From: UBA349 sp964444115
Lineage (GTDB): Archaea > Methanobacteriota > Methanobacteria > Methanobacteriales > Methanobacteriaceae
DNA: 64,000 nucleotides
Direction of reading: 5' to 3'
Assembly: GCA_964444115.1 (NCBI GenBank)
Contig: CAYUFT010000001.1
Span: 13,246-77,245, forward strand
Shown here: in pieces, positions 1 to 10,286 of the stretch
Position numbering within the stretch: the stretch's first letter is position 1
Layout of the letters: every line of letters starts with the position of its first letter
Notes under the pieces: generated by a model
The model's database searches: none
Seen by the model: only the letters and a program-made list of their open reading frames with translations
What the model was told of the DNA's origin: nothing
Made by a program: the position numbers and the translations under genes

Positions 1-12
1 CTAAATTTTAAT

Positions 13-1485
13 TCATATTTTGAATTTACTCCTAATTAAATAGATTTCCTCTTTTTTAAATTCTCCAATTAAGAATAATACAATTAAATATATTACAGCC
101 CCAGTTGTGATTAACACTAATAGATTCATAAAACTCACTTTAATAAAATATGTAATTGCAATTAAAACTAAGCCCATTACAGAAGATGCAATTAAAATTT
201 TTAGGAAGGAATTTAACGGAAATTCCCATTTTAAATATTCATTAGAAATTTTTATACATAATATCAATAGAATAAAATAAGAAATAAAAGTACTAATAGC
301 AGCTCCAAAATATCCTAATACAGGAACTAAGATAAAATTTAAAATAATATTACAAATACCTGATATCAAAACCATTTTAGCTGTTTTTGATGTTTTATTA
401 TTTAGTATTATTCCTAACTGAGCCCACCACTGTAATCCCAATAAAAAGGCACCAAATGATACTAATGGTATAATTATATATCCCTCATAGTATGATGGTG
501 ATGTTATTATTGTAATTACACTTCTAGATAATATGCTTAATCCCAAAGCTGCAGGGAAAGCTATTAAAATGTAATAACGTGTTAAATCTGTTATATATTT
601 TTGAGTATCATTTTCACTTTTTTTTTCCCACATTTTCACGATTAATGGATAGCTAGAAGTCATAAAAAGAGTCCATATTATCGTAAGTGAATATTCGCTC
701 AATGAATAACTAGCAGAATAAAGACCAACTTCGAAACTTCCTCTAAAAAAATTGATTATATAGCGATCTGAAATACTCAATATCCAAGCAGATAAGCTAC
801 TTATTAAAAGTGGCAATCCAAAATTCATAAATTTGAAGAATATGGATTTTTCAAATCTTTTTCCAATGTATAATCCTTCAAATGAGGTTAAATACATAAA
901 TGGAACTAAAATCAGAAAAGATAATACATATCCCCAAACAAAACCACTTATATCTGTTTTAAAAAATATTACGATTCCAATTCCTAAAAAAAAAGCAAAA
1001 ACAGATTGTAATACTACAAATATGCTGTAAATACCTGATTTTTCTTTAGCGTTTAATAATCGTCTCATAATAGAAAAAAATCCATTTAGAGTCAATAGAG
1101 GAATACCTATCAACATTAACTGATAAAAAAAAGGATTCAAATTATCTTTGATTAATAATAATATACTCAAAATTGTTATTAATATTAAAAACATAGAGAT
1201 TGAATATCCACCCACTAATGTATCATAAAACTGTTTCAACCTGCCTTCATTTTCAAAAACCGTAAAAAATCTAACTATGGGTGTACCCCATATAGAATTG
1301 ATAAAAGTACCTAAAAAATTCACAGTACTCATCAATAATACATAGTAACCATACTCTGCTGGTGGAAAAAAATTGGTTAAAAATGGTAATGTTAAAAATC
1401 CAATAATGGAAGGTATTATACTTGAAGGAGAATACTTAAGAAAATCTTTAACAAATGTTTTTATTGGAGAAAGTTTTTGGCTCAT
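13..1485 (-). CDS. Oligosaccharide/polysaccharide flippase (Wzx/MATE-like)
   Basis: A polytopic membrane protein of about 490 residues with some 12-14 hydrophobic segments, the usual size for Wzx-type flippases that move lipid-linked glycans across the membrane. The N-terminal segment around SIIPSIIGFLTLPFLTNFF, with the following FFPPAEYGYYVLL, is the typical PST-family opening. I chose the ATG at 1485 (MSQKLSPIK). A TTG at 1518 would add 11 residues and overlap the end of the upstream glycosyltransferase, but no ribosome site is visible for either start. It is the last gene of a nine-gene minus-strand operon. Function is inferred from family resemblance; the glycan carried is unknown. Confidence 0.85.
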   Translation of the reverse strand: MSQKLSPIKTFVKDFLKYSPSSIIPSIIGFLTLPFLTNFFPPAEYGYYVLLMSTVNFLGTFINSIWGTPIVRFFTVFENEGRLKQFYDTLVGGYSISMFLILITILSILLLIKDNLNPFFYQLMLIGIPLLTLNGFFSIMRRLLNAKEKSGIYSIFVVLQSVFAFFLGIGIVIFFKTDISGFVWGYVLSFLILVPFMYLTSFEGLYIGKRFEKSIFFKFMNFGLPLLISSLSAWILSISDRYIINFFRGSFEVGLYSASYSLSEYSLTIIWTLFMTSSYPLIVKMWEKKSENDTQKYITDLTRYYILIAFPAALGLSILSRSVITIITSPSYYEGYIIIPLVSFGAFLLGLQWWAQLGIILNNKTSKTAKMVLISGICNIILNFILVPVLGYFGAAISTFISYFILLILCIKISNEYLKWEFPLNSFLKILIASSVMGLVLIAITYFIKVSFMNLLVLITTGAVIYLIVLFLIGEFKKEEIYLIRSKFKI

Positions 1486-1507
1486 GTTAATCTTTATAGA
1501 ACAATTT

Positions 1508-2776
1508 TTAATCAACAATTTTATTTAATATTTCAATAAATTTTTTACACATTTCTATTTGGTTATATTTATTAACTTCCTCTTTGATTCCATAATATTG
1601 TAATAAACCATCAGATTTAAATTGATTATATGATATATGAATAAATTTTTTAATCTCTTTAATTTCTGAAGTATGGATCCCTGAGTTTGTAGATTTAATT
1701 ATATCTTGCAATGGACCTTTATCAAATCCAATTGAAATAATTGGTCTTTGAGCAGCTAAATATTCAAATACTTTTCCTGGAACTATTCCATATTCTTTAG
1801 GATTTTCCCAGGTTAAGAGCAGCAACAACTGTGATTTTCTTTGAATTTTTAATACATCTTTTCTAGGTATTATTCCAATTAAATTTACAACTTTTGATAA
1901 ATTATATTTCTGAATATCGTTTATTAACCAGTCCTCTTTTGGGCCATAAAAATTGATTGATAAATCTTTCACATTTATCTTTTTTTCCGAAATCAATTCA
2001 TTTAACGCTATAAAAAGTTTTTTTGGGTCTCTTTTTCCATGATATAAATTTCCGGTATATGTAATGGTTAATTTTTGGTCTAATTTTTTAGTTTTGCTTT
2101 GAATATCCGGATCAAATCCATTGGATATACTAAAAATTTCTTTATTTTCATGTATTTTTTTTAATTCAAGTGCTAGTGGCTTTGAAACTGTGGTTATTAT
2201 ATCTGCATATCTTAATGTTTTTAACTCAAGTCTTTTTTCAAAATAATCTCTTAAAAAAAAATGGTCCATATATGGATTTTGAGTCCATAAATCTCTTAAA
2301 TCAGCTATCCATGGAATATTGTGATCTTTTTTCAATTTTTGAGCAACTAAATGACACGTAACTGGAGAAGATGAACTTATTATTGCATCAAAGCTTTCAT
2401 TCTCCAATATTTTACTTCCGGCTTCTATAGCAGGTTTATACCAATTTTTTTCTAAATCCGGGTAAGCGATTATATTATTCCATATTTTGAAAATATGCTC
2501 AGTTAACTTATTAGTATTTTTATTATTTTTAATTTTTATTTGTTGATTTATGGTCTTATTAGGACTAAAATTTAATTTTTTCTTCCAAATCGCCATAAGA
2601 TCTTCATAATCAGTTTCAATTATTCTGAATGGAAAGTTTTGATTAGAATCTGTTTTTGCAGTTATTACAGTTGGTTGGTATCCACATCGATGTAAGTATT
2701 TAGCTAATCCTTGTATTCTAATAGAGCCAATTTTTTCTGTTTGTAAAAACAAATATGATATAATCAAGATTTTCAT
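1508..2776 (-). CDS. Glycosyltransferase, GT4-like (GT-B fold)
   Basis: This 422-residue protein starts MKILIISYLF, the usual first strand of GT4 enzymes. The C-terminal half has the nucleotide-sugar region: ITYTGNLYHGKRDP, and later VPGKVFEYLAAQRPIIS, where the Glu of KVFEY takes the place of the GT4 Glu motif. It probably adds one sugar to a lipid-linked surface glycan on the cytoplasmic face; donor and acceptor cannot be read from sequence. It lies 10 bases after the membrane protein gene upstream, so the two are probably co-transcribed. DNA here is visibly AT-richer than at 9-11 kb. Confidence 0.82.
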   Translation of the reverse strand: MKILIISYLFLQTEKIGSIRIQGLAKYLHRCGYQPTVITAKTDSNQNFPFRIIETDYEDLMAIWKKKLNFSPNKTINQQIKIKNNKNTNKLTEHIFKIWNNIIAYPDLEKNWYKPAIEAGSKILENESFDAIISSSSPVTCHLVAQKLKKDHNIPWIADLRDLWTQNPYMDHFFLRDYFEKRLELKTLRYADIITTVSKPLALELKKIHENKEIFSISNGFDPDIQSKTKKLDQKLTITYTGNLYHGKRDPKKLFIALNELISEKKINVKDLSINFYGPKEDWLINDIQKYNLSKVVNLIGIIPRKDVLKIQRKSQLLLLLTWENPKEYGIVPGKVFEYLAAQRPIISIGFDKGPLQDIIKSTNSGIHTSEIKEIKKFIHISYNQFKSDGLLQYYGIKEEVNKYNQIEMCKKFIEILNKIVD

Positions 2777-2786
2777 TTTATACTCC

Positions 2787-4553
2787 TCAAATAGTATTTA
2801 TAGAATTAATATACCAAATTGTATAATCTTTATTAGTATATATTTTATATAAATTCCTATCATTTTCTAATAAGTCAAAATCACTTTTTAAGAGTCTATC
2901 ATTTGCTTGTTCTGGATATATATCAGTATATATGTATTTAAGAGAGTCTTGAATTATTAGATACCTATCTTCTTTAAATGATTTTCCTATAGTTGAATTT
3001 ACATCGTATCCAAAATGATCTGAAAACATTAAATTATTATAGCGTGTTAAATCAGTACGATTTTCTTCAAGATTTAAAAATTGAGCATATCGATTTAAAT
3101 TATAATACCATGAAGACCATGGAATATCTGTATCTTTAGATTTAATTATCCATTCACTTCCATCAATAGTACTTTGTGTACTATGATCACTAACAGTTAA
3201 TGTATAACTTGAAGGATATACTGACATAAAACCCAAAATCGAAACTCCGAAAAATAAAATAATTAATAATATTGGAGCTATTTTTTTAATCTTTTTATTT
3301 TGTCTTGATTTTCTCAAAAGTTCGGAAATAAAGTAAGCTAAAGGAAAAATGGCAAATATAACGATATATGAAAGCATTCTTGTTGGACCAAATGATAAAT
3401 TTAAAAGAAATAGAAATCCTGTAAAAGTTATTAGGCTAAGAATAACAATATATAAGTTTAACAATTTAGAATTTTTTCTCCATAAACTAGGAATAGCTAA
3501 TATAGCTAATAATATGTAAATAAATACCGCTCCGAAAACCTTAAAAGTATATATAAGTAAATTATATCCTTTTTCTTGGGCGCTTGCAATATTTTCAGAA
3601 AAGGAATCATAGTGGGTAGGACCACCTTCAGTTAGCACAGTGTTAATATTGATTATATTTGTTTCCCAAACATAAAAACCAGATAACCATGAAATGGTCA
3701 GAACTACAAACAATGTTATTATCACGGGATTAATTTCCTTAAACTTTACTAATAGTGACCTATTATGTTTTATATTATTTATTAGATCCTTAGGATTTAT
3801 CCATATAAAAATTAATAATAAAAGAAGAACTATTGATGGCACAGGATGAAAAGGAGCATATAAAACTGGAATTATTATTAATAATATTTTCCAAGCTATT
3901 CTTGATGTTTTATAACCTCTTATTATTATATAAAATGCCAAAGGAAAAAACAAAGATGCAATATGTTGTGGGGTTAGATTTAAATACCATCCCCATATTA
4001 AAGGGGTACTGGCTAAAGTTGCTATAATATAAGCTTCTTTTTTTTTTAAAAGATATTTAGCAGATATAAAAATATATAATGGTATTAAAGTAGAAAAAAT
4101 TGCAGGTATTATTTTAAAAAGAAAGATTAAATTTAGGCCAGAAATGTGATATATTTCCGCTAAAAACACATGGGTTAATGGATAGAAATTTTTTTGAGTG
4201 TTAAAAAAGCCTGATGAAATAATCTGTTTAGTTGTATTAATATGGAAACCCGGATCTGCACCTGCACCTATAAATGAATAATCTTTCATGATAAATAATG
4301 ATAATATGATAAAATTAGACCATAAAATAAGTAATAATCCAATAAACCAGTATCTAGAAGATATATTAGTAACTGTGATAGTTATACCGCATAAAATTAT
4401 GAATAGTAAACCTATCCACACAAATATGGAAGTCTGCGAGTAAATTGAAAATTCATAACCTTTAGCTGGATTATTATATACAATTGCCAATACACCAATA
4501 ATAATGAACATGCATATAATTGTAGTAATTTTCAAAGAAGAGTTTTTATTCAT
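2787..4553 (-). CDS. Polytopic membrane protein, GT-C-like, function unassigned
   Basis: A 588-residue protein with at least 12 hydrophobic segments and a soluble C-terminal tail of roughly 120 residues. The first extracytoplasmic loop carries GAGADPGFHINTTKQI, an acidic loop in the place where GT-C transferases (GT39, STT3, ArnT types) keep a catalytic Asp. That position, and its place among glycosyltransferase genes, suggest a transferase using a polyprenyl-phosphate sugar, acting outside the cell. I do not recognise a specific family. A glycan polymerase (Wzy-like) is the main alternative. It sits 27 bases after the preceding GT4 gene and 10 before the next. Confidence 0.65.
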   Translation of the reverse strand: MNKNSSLKITTIICMFIIIGVLAIVYNNPAKGYEFSIYSQTSIFVWIGLLFIILCGITITVTNISSRYWFIGLLLILWSNFIILSLFIMKDYSFIGAGADPGFHINTTKQIISSGFFNTQKNFYPLTHVFLAEIYHISGLNLIFLFKIIPAIFSTLIPLYIFISAKYLLKKKEAYIIATLASTPLIWGWYLNLTPQHIASLFFPLAFYIIIRGYKTSRIAWKILLIIIPVLYAPFHPVPSIVLLLLLIFIWINPKDLINNIKHNRSLLVKFKEINPVIITLFVVLTISWLSGFYVWETNIININTVLTEGGPTHYDSFSENIASAQEKGYNLLIYTFKVFGAVFIYILLAILAIPSLWRKNSKLLNLYIVILSLITFTGFLFLLNLSFGPTRMLSYIVIFAIFPLAYFISELLRKSRQNKKIKKIAPILLIILFFGVSILGFMSVYPSSYTLTVSDHSTQSTIDGSEWIIKSKDTDIPWSSWYYNLNRYAQFLNLEENRTDLTRYNNLMFSDHFGYDVNSTIGKSFKEDRYLIIQDSLKYIYTDIYPEQANDRLLKSDFDLLENDRNLYKIYTNKDYTIWYINSINTI

Positions 4554-4580
4554 CAGGTCAATTCTCCAAATTTATTTAAA

Positions 4581-5780
4581 TTAGATGAAATGTGAATATA
4601 TATTATAAATTTGCTTAGAAATCACTTTCCAAGTATAATGTTTTTTTGCTTCTTCAAGTATCTTATTATTATCCCATTCTTTAGAAAGCGCTTTTAATAT
4701 ACCATTAGCCAAATCTTCAGAATTTTTTGCCTTAACTAAGATTCCGAGATCTTTATTTATCATATTAGGGATGTTACCAACTGAAGTAGCTACAACAGGC
4801 TTACCACACCCTAATGCTTCAGCAATTACTGTGGGTGATCCTTCATCTAAACTAGGCAAAACAAATATATCACATGCATTCATCCACCTGGCTATATAAT
4901 CATGGTTTAATCCACTAATTACTTTTACATTATTTTCTAGGCCTAAAAACTTAATCTGATCATCTAAATTCTTCTTTACTCCTGCTCCAATAATATAACA
5001 CATAATATTTTTTTCAACCTTACATATCTTAGACATAGCGTCAATTAAATATTTGTGGCCTTTAATTTTAACTAAGTTACCTACTGACAAAATAATTATT
5101 GACTTCTTGGGAATTCCAAGTTTTTCTCTTAATAAAATTTTATCCATGGGGAAAAATTTATTTTCATCAAAACCATTCGGAATAATTTGAACTTTATCTC
5201 TACTTATTCCCATTCTTTCAGTAATAATCAAGGAATTGTTATTACTAGTGGTTATAATTCTGTCAGCTTTTTTTAATATTTCACAAGTGCTCTGAAAATT
5301 GAAACTACTCTTAAAAGGCTGGTTATATATATCGCCACCATGAGCAGTTATGATAAAAGGTTTTTTAAGTTCTTCCTTTAAAATTGATCCTATGTAACCT
5401 GAAGGATAAATAAAATGGGAATGAATTAAATCAATATCTATCTTTTCTTTATCGATTAATTTTTTTACACTTAAAAGACTAAGATTTCCCCTCATTTTCA
5501 TTATTATATCCATATCTCCTTTAGGCAAGGTAAAATGTTTTGGGAAATATATGTTAACATTTTCATCAATGTAATTTGTTGGATATGAATTGTAAGTTGA
5601 ATAATTTCTAAATTTTTTAAATTTAAGTAAAAACTTTGGAAAATATGAAAATGGAGAAATTACATTTATCTCGTTGAAGTTTTTTTTTTGATATTTTATC
5701 TGTTCAGAAACGAAAGTACCTTTATAATATGATTTAAATGGATAAAGATTACTCAATACTAATAATTTTTTTTTTTTCAT
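4581..5780 (-). CDS. Glycosyltransferase, GT4 family
   Basis: A GT-B glycosyltransferase of 399 residues. The N-terminal half includes IDLIHSHFIYPSGYIG and FIITAHGGDIY, typical acceptor-side motifs. The C-terminal half has ILSVGNLVKIKGHKYLIDAM and the GT4 Glu-x7-Glu region as DEGSPTVIAEALGCGKPVVAT. It begins with ATG and five AAA/AAG codons in a poly-A run, so the start could slip by a codon, but no other start is near. It is an operon member, 11 bases from the preceding stop. Likely role: transfer of one hexose-type residue to a surface glycan. Specificity is not predictable. Confidence 0.88.
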   Translation of the reverse strand: MKKKKLLVLSNLYPFKSYYKGTFVSEQIKYQKKNFNEINVISPFSYFPKFLLKFKKFRNYSTYNSYPTNYIDENVNIYFPKHFTLPKGDMDIIMKMRGNLSLLSVKKLIDKEKIDIDLIHSHFIYPSGYIGSILKEELKKPFIITAHGGDIYNQPFKSSFNFQSTCEILKKADRIITTSNNNSLIITERMGISRDKVQIIPNGFDENKFFPMDKILLREKLGIPKKSIIILSVGNLVKIKGHKYLIDAMSKICKVEKNIMCYIIGAGVKKNLDDQIKFLGLENNVKVISGLNHDYIARWMNACDIFVLPSLDEGSPTVIAEALGCGKPVVATSVGNIPNMINKDLGILVKAKNSEDLANGILKALSKEWDNNKILEEAKKHYTWKVISKQIYNIYSHFI

Positions 5781-5791
5781 AATATCAAATT

Positions 5792-6982
5792 TTAGGTTTG
5801 GTATAATTCTTCAAAATCTTTTGAAATTTTTTCCCAATCAAATTCTTTAATCCATTTTTTTGAGTTAATACTCATTTTCTTTAATATTTTAGGATTTAAA
5901 TATATTTTCATTTTATCTTTCAAGTCTTCTAGGTTTTCTTCTTCATAAAAAAAACCTGTGAAATTTTCAACTACTCTTTCCGGAGCGCCTGTTTTATTAG
6001 AAACTATAACCGGTAAACCACAAGATATTGCTTCAAGTATGCTTAAAGAGCATTCTTTTGGCCAAATACCAACATTTCCCACTGAATAGAATTTATATAG
6101 GTCTTTATTTGGCACGGCTTTTAAAAATATAAAATATTCTTCAAGTCTATGTCTATGAATCTTAGATTTTATTTTTTTAAGATATTTTTCATCATAAGAA
6201 CCTACACATAGTACTTTTATTTTTTCCCCATTATTGATAAGATCTATTGCTGCATTTATGAATATATGAACTCCTTTATTTTCAACAATTTTTCCAACAT
6301 AACAAAATACAATTTCATCGCTTTTTATATTGAATTTTTCTCTGTATTTCTTCATCATATATTTGTCATGCTTAAAATTTTTAGTATCACATCCTAAAGG
6401 AATAATTTCAATATCTTTCAATTCAAGTCCATACATTTTATTCATAAATAATTTAGTTTCTTCGTGCACTGCAACAAATTTATCAGCATTTTTTTTGATT
6501 AATTTAATAAAAAATGTTCTAAATAATTTATAAAGAAATAAAGAAGCCAAACTACCACTTATTCCATCATAAGTCGTATGTTCATCTAAAATTAGTTTTG
6601 TGGATTTTTTTAGTTTACCTTTTAACTTTGCAACTCTTAATGAAGTGAATGAAATTATTCCATGAATATGGATTACATCTGGATTAAAATCTATAATACT
6701 TTTTTCTAAATCTTTAATCCATGGTTTATTAAAAAAAATTGGTCCACTAGTAGGTAATCTTAAAGTTTCTATTCCTTCTTCTATATTAATTCCTGCTTCA
6801 TATTTTTTTTTATTTGAGTCAAATATTGATTCTGATGATGAAAGATTATTATATAAATGTAAATACAAATTAGAACTTATTACTCGTACTTCATGCCCTT
6901 TTTCGCCCTGAATTCTTGCTAAATGACTTTCCTGATATCCAATTTGAGGTTGGAAATAATCGATAATATGTAAAATTTTCAT
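5792..6982 (-). CDS. Glycosyltransferase, GT4 family
   Basis: A 396-residue GT-B enzyme starting MKILHIIDYFQPQIGYQE. The motif FNPDVIHIHGIISFTSL and the C-terminal KECSLSILEAISCGLPVIVS (Glu-x7-Glu type) identify a GT4 retaining transferase. FCYVGKIVENKGVHIFINA is the donor-domain entry strand. It lies between two other GT4 genes in the same operon. These GT4 proteins are clearly diverged from each other, so they probably add different residues of one repeat unit rather than being recent copies. Confidence 0.88.
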   Translation of the reverse strand: MKILHIIDYFQPQIGYQESHLARIQGEKGHEVRVISSNLYLHLYNNLSSSESIFDSNKKKYEAGINIEEGIETLRLPTSGPIFFNKPWIKDLEKSIIDFNPDVIHIHGIISFTSLRVAKLKGKLKKSTKLILDEHTTYDGISGSLASLFLYKLFRTFFIKLIKKNADKFVAVHEETKLFMNKMYGLELKDIEIIPLGCDTKNFKHDKYMMKKYREKFNIKSDEIVFCYVGKIVENKGVHIFINAAIDLINNGEKIKVLCVGSYDEKYLKKIKSKIHRHRLEEYFIFLKAVPNKDLYKFYSVGNVGIWPKECSLSILEAISCGLPVIVSNKTGAPERVVENFTGFFYEEENLEDLKDKMKIYLNPKILKKMSINSKKWIKEFDWEKISKDFEELYQT

Positions 6983-7029
6983 ATTTTACTCCATAATGTG
7001 ATTAAAAATTATTAATCAATGACTAAAAA

Positions 7030-8166
7030 TTAAATACAGCTTTCATATATCTTTTCAAGATTTTTAACAATTTCATTGATATTAAATTCATTTTTTATAA
7101 GATTTCGACCTTTTTTTCCAAATTTTTGACTTAAATGATTGTCAATCAAAATATCATAAATGCCATTTTTAAAAGAATTTATATCGTAATCAGTAACATA
7201 TCCTACATTATCTTCAATCCACTCAAGCTCATCCACTTTATTCGTTGTCACGATCGGTGTTTTGCAAGCGCATGCCTCTAGAAAAGTTACTGGAAATCCA
7301 GAAAAAGTAGGTGTCACAAAAACATCTGCATCTTTGAAAGCAGATAATTTGTTATTTCCATATAATGGCCCAGTAATTATAGTATTTTCTATTTTGAATT
7401 TTTTTATTATATTATTTAGTTCATTAAGGAAACCATCATCTGGGCCAGCAATTACGAGTTTTAAATTATTAAAGTCTGTATTTAATTCTTTAAATGCTTT
7501 TAAAAGTAGACTAAGGCCTTTAGTTTTAGTTATTCTTCCCAAATAAAGAATGATCTTTTCATCATTATTTATAGAATATCTTTTTTTGAAATTTCCCTTT
7601 TCAGGCAAATTTTCATATTCTGAAAAATCTAATCCATTAGGTAATATGCATACTTTACTTGATGGATAATTAATTTTATTATAATATTCTTTTTCAGTTT
7701 TGGTAAGCGCTAATAATTTACAAGCATTTCTAAGTATTTTATATCCATATAAATTATCATAAATCTTTTTAAAAAATTTTTTCTGCTGATATGGAAATAA
7801 AGAACCATGAGTTTGGATAATATAGGGTATATCATATTTTTTTGCATAAAATTGTATTATATTATTCTGATAAGATCTAGGACTATGCATATGAATAACA
7901 TCAAAATTTTTAACATTATTTTTAGCCCATTTTTTTATTGAAGGTGAATAAAAAAATGAAGTTGCATGAAAAACACAATTTAAAGGAATTACATCAACAC
8001 CTAATTTTTCAATTGAAGAAGCATATTCTTTATCAAATCCGTAATTAGTAGTAATTATTGTTACATCATGTCCAAATTCAGCTAATTTTTTGGAATAATT
8101 ATAACAAACATTTACATCCCCACCTCTTTCTCTAGCGAAGTATGAAATCACCTGAAGAATTTTCAT
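7030..8166 (-). CDS. Glycosyltransferase, GT4 family
   Basis: A 378-residue GT-B protein. The N-terminus MKILQVISYFARERGGDVNV has the Gly-Gly acceptor-site loop, followed by FDVIHMHSPRSYQNN. The C-terminal half has LYLGRITKTKGLSLLLKAF and FSGFPVTFLEACACKTPIVTT, the GT4 Glu-x7-Glu region. It resembles the GT4 protein at 50542-51723 in several motifs (PYIIQTHGSLFPY versus PYLIQPRGSAPT; LVIAGPDDGFLNEL versus LVIAGPDDHYLDKI), so the two may share a donor or acceptor type. It lies 27 bases downstream of the methyltransferase gene. Confidence 0.88.
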   Translation of the reverse strand: MKILQVISYFARERGGDVNVCYNYSKKLAEFGHDVTIITTNYGFDKEYASSIEKLGVDVIPLNCVFHATSFFYSPSIKKWAKNNVKNFDVIHMHSPRSYQNNIIQFYAKKYDIPYIIQTHGSLFPYQQKKFFKKIYDNLYGYKILRNACKLLALTKTEKEYYNKINYPSSKVCILPNGLDFSEYENLPEKGNFKKRYSINNDEKIILYLGRITKTKGLSLLLKAFKELNTDFNNLKLVIAGPDDGFLNELNNIIKKFKIENTIITGPLYGNNKLSAFKDADVFVTPTFSGFPVTFLEACACKTPIVTTNKVDELEWIEDNVGYVTDYDINSFKNGIYDILIDNHLSQKFGKKGRNLIKNEFNINEIVKNLEKIYESCI

Positions 8167-8193
8167 TATATCCTCCTAATATTTAAATAGGGT

Positions 8194-8949
8194 TCATTTT
8201 TGCAATAAAACAACAACAGTAGAAGATAAATGGTTTAATAATGGTATTTTCTCAAATAATTTTTCAGATAATTCAACTGGTTTGCAGAGATATCTTAAAT
8301 AATAATTACCATCAAATCTGCTTTTTCCAATCAAATAAGATAAAGCAAAGCTGTAAGGCAATATATTAAAGATTTTTTTTACTTTGAAACCGTTATTAAG
8401 ACATTTTTTTTTAAATTCGAAAGGATTTAAAGGATCTTCATCTTCGGTATGAATATCTAATGGTGATATTTTCCTACCAATTATGCCCGGGGGGTTGAAT
8501 TTATTTGGTTCCATTAAAATCAAATATTTACCTTCTTTAGAAACTCTGTAAAGTTCTTTAAGAGATTTATTCACGTCTAAATGATGAATTATTCCCATAC
8601 CTATTACTAAATCAAAGGTATTATCTTCAAAAGGAAGATTAGTACAATCTGCAGCAAAAAAATCTGCTTCAGGTATTTTTTTTTTAGCTTTTTCTATTAG
8701 AACCTTATTAATATCCACACCAGTAATATTGTATCCTTGAGAACTAATTTTTTTAGTTAACCAACCTCCTCCACAGCCATAATCTAATATATGTTCAGGA
8801 TTAACTTTTTTTATAATATCTAATATAATTTCCATCTCTCTTTTTCTAATAACATTTGGGAAAATTATTTGATCATATGCATCAATTTCACAAGTATCAA
8901 ATGAAACTTTTGCCTTGTCATATGTTTCAATTTCATTTTTAAGTGACAT
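8194..8949 (-). CDS. Class I SAM-dependent methyltransferase
   Basis: A 251-residue protein with a Rossmann-type SAM fold. HILDYGCGGGWLTKKI is motif I, ITGVDINKVLIEKAKKK supplies the acidic residue that binds the ribose, and FDLVIGMGIIHHL is motif IV. This is the Methyltransf_11 type. In a glycan operon it most likely O-methylates a sugar or modifies a lipid carrier, but the substrate is inferred from context only. It is flanked by GT4 genes in the same direction. Confidence 0.85.
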   Translation of the reverse strand: MSLKNEIETYDKAKVSFDTCEIDAYDQIIFPNVIRKREMEIILDIIKKVNPEHILDYGCGGGWLTKKISSQGYNITGVDINKVLIEKAKKKIPEADFFAADCTNLPFEDNTFDLVIGMGIIHHLDVNKSLKELYRVSKEGKYLILMEPNKFNPPGIIGRKISPLDIHTEDEDPLNPFEFKKKCLNNGFKVKKIFNILPYSFALSYLIGKSRFDGNYYLRYLCKPVELSEKLFEKIPLLNHLSSTVVVLLQK

Positions 8950-9007
8950 AATAATACCTATCCTAAAATATATTTATTAATTTCAATGGTGGAGAATAGA
9001 ATCTGAG

Positions 9008-10237
9008 TTATATTATTCCTAATTTTGTAAATATTCTATCATATTTTTCTGTATTATTTTCTAAAATCATATTTTTTTCAAAAAATACTCTTCCATTTTT
9101 TCCTAATGATTTTAGCTCTAAATCATTTTTAAATTTCAAAATAGCATCTTTAAATCCTTCAATATCTCCTGGTTCAACCACAATACCACATTGAGCTTTT
9201 TTAATAAACTCAGCAGTCTCAATTTCACTTGAAAGAACACCAATCACTGGTTGTTCCATGGCCAGCAGATTAGTCAACTTACCTGGTAAACAAGGTGCTT
9301 TCATTCTTTTATCCAGGGATACTATGGAAACATCTGAAGAATTTACTATGTTATAATACTCTTCTCTTGGTTGGAAAGGCAATAGTTTTAAATTGCCGAT
9401 ATTTTCATTTTTTACACGACTTTCCAAGCTTTCTCTACCCATTCCATCTCCGGCAATATAGAATACAATATCTTCATATTCTTTTAATTCTTTGGCTACA
9501 TCTAAAATATTATCAATTCCCTGGAAAGGGGATAAAATACCGGCATAGGTGATTAAAAACTTATCTTCAATTCCTTCTTTTATTTTGAAGTCTTTTTTCA
9601 TCTTAAATTGTTCTATATCAGAAAGATTAGTACCATTAAAAATATGGGTAACTTTTTCAGTATTTGCTCCCCTATCAACCACATAATCTATCCCACCTTC
9701 AGATAAAACAGTTATATGGTCTGCATTTTTATAAGATTGTCTTTCAATATATTCCAAAAGCTTAATCATAATTGGATTTTTCTTAATTCCACCGTAATTC
9801 ACATCAATTAATTCCTGTGGGTGGAAATCCTGGTAGTTAAGGACAGAGGGAGTGTCATCATATCTTTTTAAAAGCTTGGCGAAATAATAGAATGGTAATG
9901 GGGGAATATAAATCAAAGAAACGTCACATTTAATTCCTAATTTTTTATAATGATAATAATATTGAATTGGTAAATAGAAATGTTCAAGGCCTCTAAATAA
10001 TTCTAAATCTCTTACTGAGAAGTGTTTTACCCGGTGAACATTGATTCCATCAATATTTTCTTCAAAAGGAAATTCTTTTCCAATATCATTTTTATCTAAA
10101 TTGAATTCACGAGGATAAGAAGTTAAAACGTGTACTTCATGCCCTCCTTTGACGAAAGCTTTCGCTAAATCGAAATAAACATGCGCAGCACTGCCTATTT
10201 CCGGTACAAAATAAGCTACAACCATTAAAATTTTCAT
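9008..10237 (-). CDS. Glycosyltransferase, GT4 family (WcaI-like)
   Basis: A 409-residue GT-B protein. MKILMVVAYFVPEIGSAAHV opens the acceptor domain, and VLNYQDFHPQELIDVN is like the WcaI/WbuB group. The donor domain has LITYAGILSPFQGIDNILDV and LPGKLTNLLAMEQPVIGVLS, with a Lys/Leu-rich version of the usual Glu motif. Base composition rises here: one 60-base row counted by hand (9781-9840) is 37% GC against 28% at 3301-3360, so this gene and the next may belong to an older, host-like part of the operon. Confidence 0.86.
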   Translation of the reverse strand: MKILMVVAYFVPEIGSAAHVYFDLAKAFVKGGHEVHVLTSYPREFNLDKNDIGKEFPFEENIDGINVHRVKHFSVRDLELFRGLEHFYLPIQYYYHYKKLGIKCDVSLIYIPPLPFYYFAKLLKRYDDTPSVLNYQDFHPQELIDVNYGGIKKNPIMIKLLEYIERQSYKNADHITVLSEGGIDYVVDRGANTEKVTHIFNGTNLSDIEQFKMKKDFKIKEGIEDKFLITYAGILSPFQGIDNILDVAKELKEYEDIVFYIAGDGMGRESLESRVKNENIGNLKLLPFQPREEYYNIVNSSDVSIVSLDKRMKAPCLPGKLTNLLAMEQPVIGVLSSEIETAEFIKKAQCGIVVEPGDIEGFKDAILKFKNDLELKSLGKNGRVFFEKNMILENNTEKYDRIFTKLGII

Positions 10238-10286
10238 ATGATCACTTTAATTAAAAATAGGATTATAAAAAACAGAGTTCTAAAAT

